Positions 21,236 to 21,993 of a DNA stretch of 21,993 nucleotides are shown here, one piece after another (within the stretch, counting starts at the first letter, position 1; each line of letters starts with the position of its first letter). The DNA is taken from IMG/VR virus record IMGVR_UViG_3300030104_002621, positions 2,797 through 24,789 of that record, one strand, 5' to 3'. The stretch is from a virus. The notes below the pieces were generated by a model. That model was not told where the DNA came from and did no database searches. It saw only the letters and a program-made list of their open reading frames with translations. A program made the translations under genes and the position numbers.

Positions 21236-21399
21236 TGGCTAAAATTGTACAGGTAATAACTAGACCATCAAGAGAATACGATGTGCAAACAGCAGAGGCA
21301 CAGGTTAGAGATCTTGATGCAATTGTAGAAAAATTAAATTCAACGTTTCAAGAAGAATTAAAAGATGAAATTGAAGCGTTTAACTTTTTTGTAAATTAA
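21235..21399 (+). CDS. 54-residue helical protein, unknown function
   Basis: The ATG at 21235-21237 overlaps the previous TAA and the TAA at 21397-21399 overlaps the next ATG, giving a precisely coupled small gene; GGAGG at 21224-21228 supplies a good ribosome-binding site. The product begins M-A-K-I-V-Q-V-I-T-R-P and has a heptad-like charged helix (A-E-A-Q-V-R-D-L-D-A-I-V-E-K-L), ending F-N-F-F-V-N. It may form a small coiled coil. I recognise no domain. Confidence 0.7.
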   Translation: MAKIVQVITRPSREYDVQTAEAQVRDLDAIVEKLNSTFQEELKDEIEAFNFFVN

Positions 21400-21728
21400 T
21401 GGCTAATCAATATAAATTTGTAGGTACAGATAATAGCACATCAGGAAGTGCAATAAATCCTTTTGGTACAGGGAATCCTTTGGTAAGTGAGACGTATGTT
21501 ATTAAATCTATATTAGTAACATCAGCTGGCACACCAACAGTTACAGTTACAAACAACAGCATTACAGCGATTAAATCAGCAGCATTAACAGCAAATGTTA
21601 CAACAGAATTACTTACTCAGCCTTTGGTGGTTGAGGGTGGTAATACCCTAACTGTGCTATCAAGCAACACAGATTCGTTTGATGTAGCGGTTAGCTATCT
21701 AAACATTAAGAAGGAGATAACAACATAA
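21399..21728 (+). CDS. Small beta-rich virion-type protein
   Basis: A 109-residue protein starts within the preceding stop. It is Thr/Ser/Asn-rich with alternating strands: T-Y-V-I-K-S-I-L-V-T-S-A, T-P-T-V-T-V-T-N-N-S-I, T-E-L-L-T-Q-P-L-V-V-E-G-G-N-T-L-T-V-L and F-D-V-A-V-S-Y-L-N-I. This is the profile of a single beta-sandwich domain, similar in style to the 8572 protein. It is probably a virion protein, by style and position; no specific family name is claimed. The stop overlaps the next ATG. Confidence 0.65.
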   Translation: MANQYKFVGTDNSTSGSAINPFGTGNPLVSETYVIKSILVTSAGTPTVTVTNNSITAIKSAALTANVTTELLTQPLVVEGGNTLTVLSSNTDSFDVAVSYLNIKKEITT

Positions 21729-21907
21729 TGAAAGATATCCCAGTAATAGAACCAAAAGAGATTATAACAACAATAACAAATATGAAGACAGGCGAGGTAT
21801 ATAAGGACGATTCTGAATGGAAAGCTAAAAATATACCAGAATCTGATATAAGAAAAGATGTCAGAGTTATTATGCCTAGCCTTGATATTTTTCCAAAAAC
21901 CAAATAA
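21728..21907 (+). CDS. 59-residue protein, unknown function
   Basis: The ATG at 21728 overlaps the preceding TAA, and AAGGAG (21711-21716) lies eleven bases upstream. The product is acidic/basic mixed: M-K-D-I-P-V-I-E-P-K-E-I-I-T-T-I, then M-K-T-G-E-V-Y-K-D-D-S-E-W-K-A-K and a C-terminal V-R-V-I-M-P-S-L-D-I-F-P-K. The T-G-E-V-Y turn and following segment suggest a small beta/alpha fold. I do not recognise it; coupling places it in the tail-gene operon. Confidence 0.65.
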   Translation: MKDIPVIEPKEIITTITNMKTGEVYKDDSEWKAKNIPESDIRKDVRVIMPSLDIFPKTK

Positions 21908-21919
21908 GATAGATAAACT

Positions 21920-21993
21920 ATGGCAATTTCAAGATCAGATATGGAAAGACAACTTCGAAAAGATGGCGGAATTTTGACACTAGATGATGCTAG
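21920..21993 (+). CDS. Start of a gene cut by the window edge
   Basis: An ATG at 21920, twelve bases after the previous stop, opens a frame that runs to the end of the window (24 codons). The visible N-terminus, M-A-I-S-R-S-D-M-E-R-Q-L, then G-G-I-L-T-L-D-D-A, resembles starts of other phage structural proteins here (M-A-I-S-R-A-Q-L at 1680) but is too short for a family call. There is no clear ribosome-binding site. Confidence 0.5.
   Translation, partial: MAISRSDMERQLRKDGGILTLDDA

Noticed and set aside
1-21993. tRNA genes, att sites, insertion sequences
   Set aside because: No cloverleaf-like sequence, integrase, transposase or terminal inverted repeat was recognised by eye; a tRNAscan run would settle the tRNA point.

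Overview
This window looks like the virion-structure half of an AT-rich, double-stranded DNA tailed phage from seawater. Every supported gene is on the + strand. Genes are tightly packed, with many TAATG or ATGA start/stop overlaps. The order runs from capsid assembly through connector and tail-fibre genes to tail-hub genes. The major capsid protein, two short-tail adaptor-type proteins and a P22 gp10-like tail hub, with no tape-measure or major tail-tube gene in view, suggest a short-tailed (podovirus-like) phage. Low GC and the protein families suggest an uncultured relative of the SAR11 podovirus HTVC010P; host and taxon are inference. No terminase, portal, integrase, replication or lysis gene, no tRNA and no CRISPR array was seen.

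Layout: (1) 1-2591 is the head module: the end of a scaffold-like protein, a conserved pre-capsid protein, a possible decoration protein and the HK97-fold major capsid protein, closed by a hairpin terminator. (2) 2644-2995 holds two small unknown genes that overlap in different frames. (3) 2996-3135 is a non-coding spacer with a good candidate promoter and a hairpin leader, followed by a small structural gene and a UUCG-loop terminator. (4) 3741-6292 is the connector region: a small structural protein, two paralogous adaptor-like proteins, a structural protein between them and a 49-residue Cys/His protein. (5) 6304-8931 holds four fibre or virion-surface proteins, one of them made of about eleven 21-residue repeats.

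(6) 8944-17010 is the striking part. Four proteins are built from a repeat of roughly 45-50 residues with a Gly-Gly doublet and a G-N-A-x-D-F-G-D-L core. I count 12, 12, 6 and 12 copies. Each block of six ends in H-G-G-(L/I), and a linker separates the two blocks in the double proteins. The simplest reading is seven six-bladed, kelch-like beta-propellers. Three of the proteins share a short N-terminal motif; in the fourth it is replaced by a cupredoxin-like domain with a complete type-1 copper ligand set. A helical protein and a small acidic protein sit between the first and second propeller genes.

(7) 17035-18214 encodes two different Fe(II)/2-oxoglutarate oxygenases in overlapping frames. 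(8) 18231-21993 carries the tail hub, a Gly-rich protein with a hydrophobic segment, three small coupled genes and the start of a gene that leaves the window.

Working model: heads are built from region 1, closed by the adaptors and hub, and decorated with repeat-rich receptor-binding propellers. The copper-site domain and the oxygenases would add chemistry to the virion or the host. The model is inference; gene positions, repeats and motifs are read directly from the sequence.
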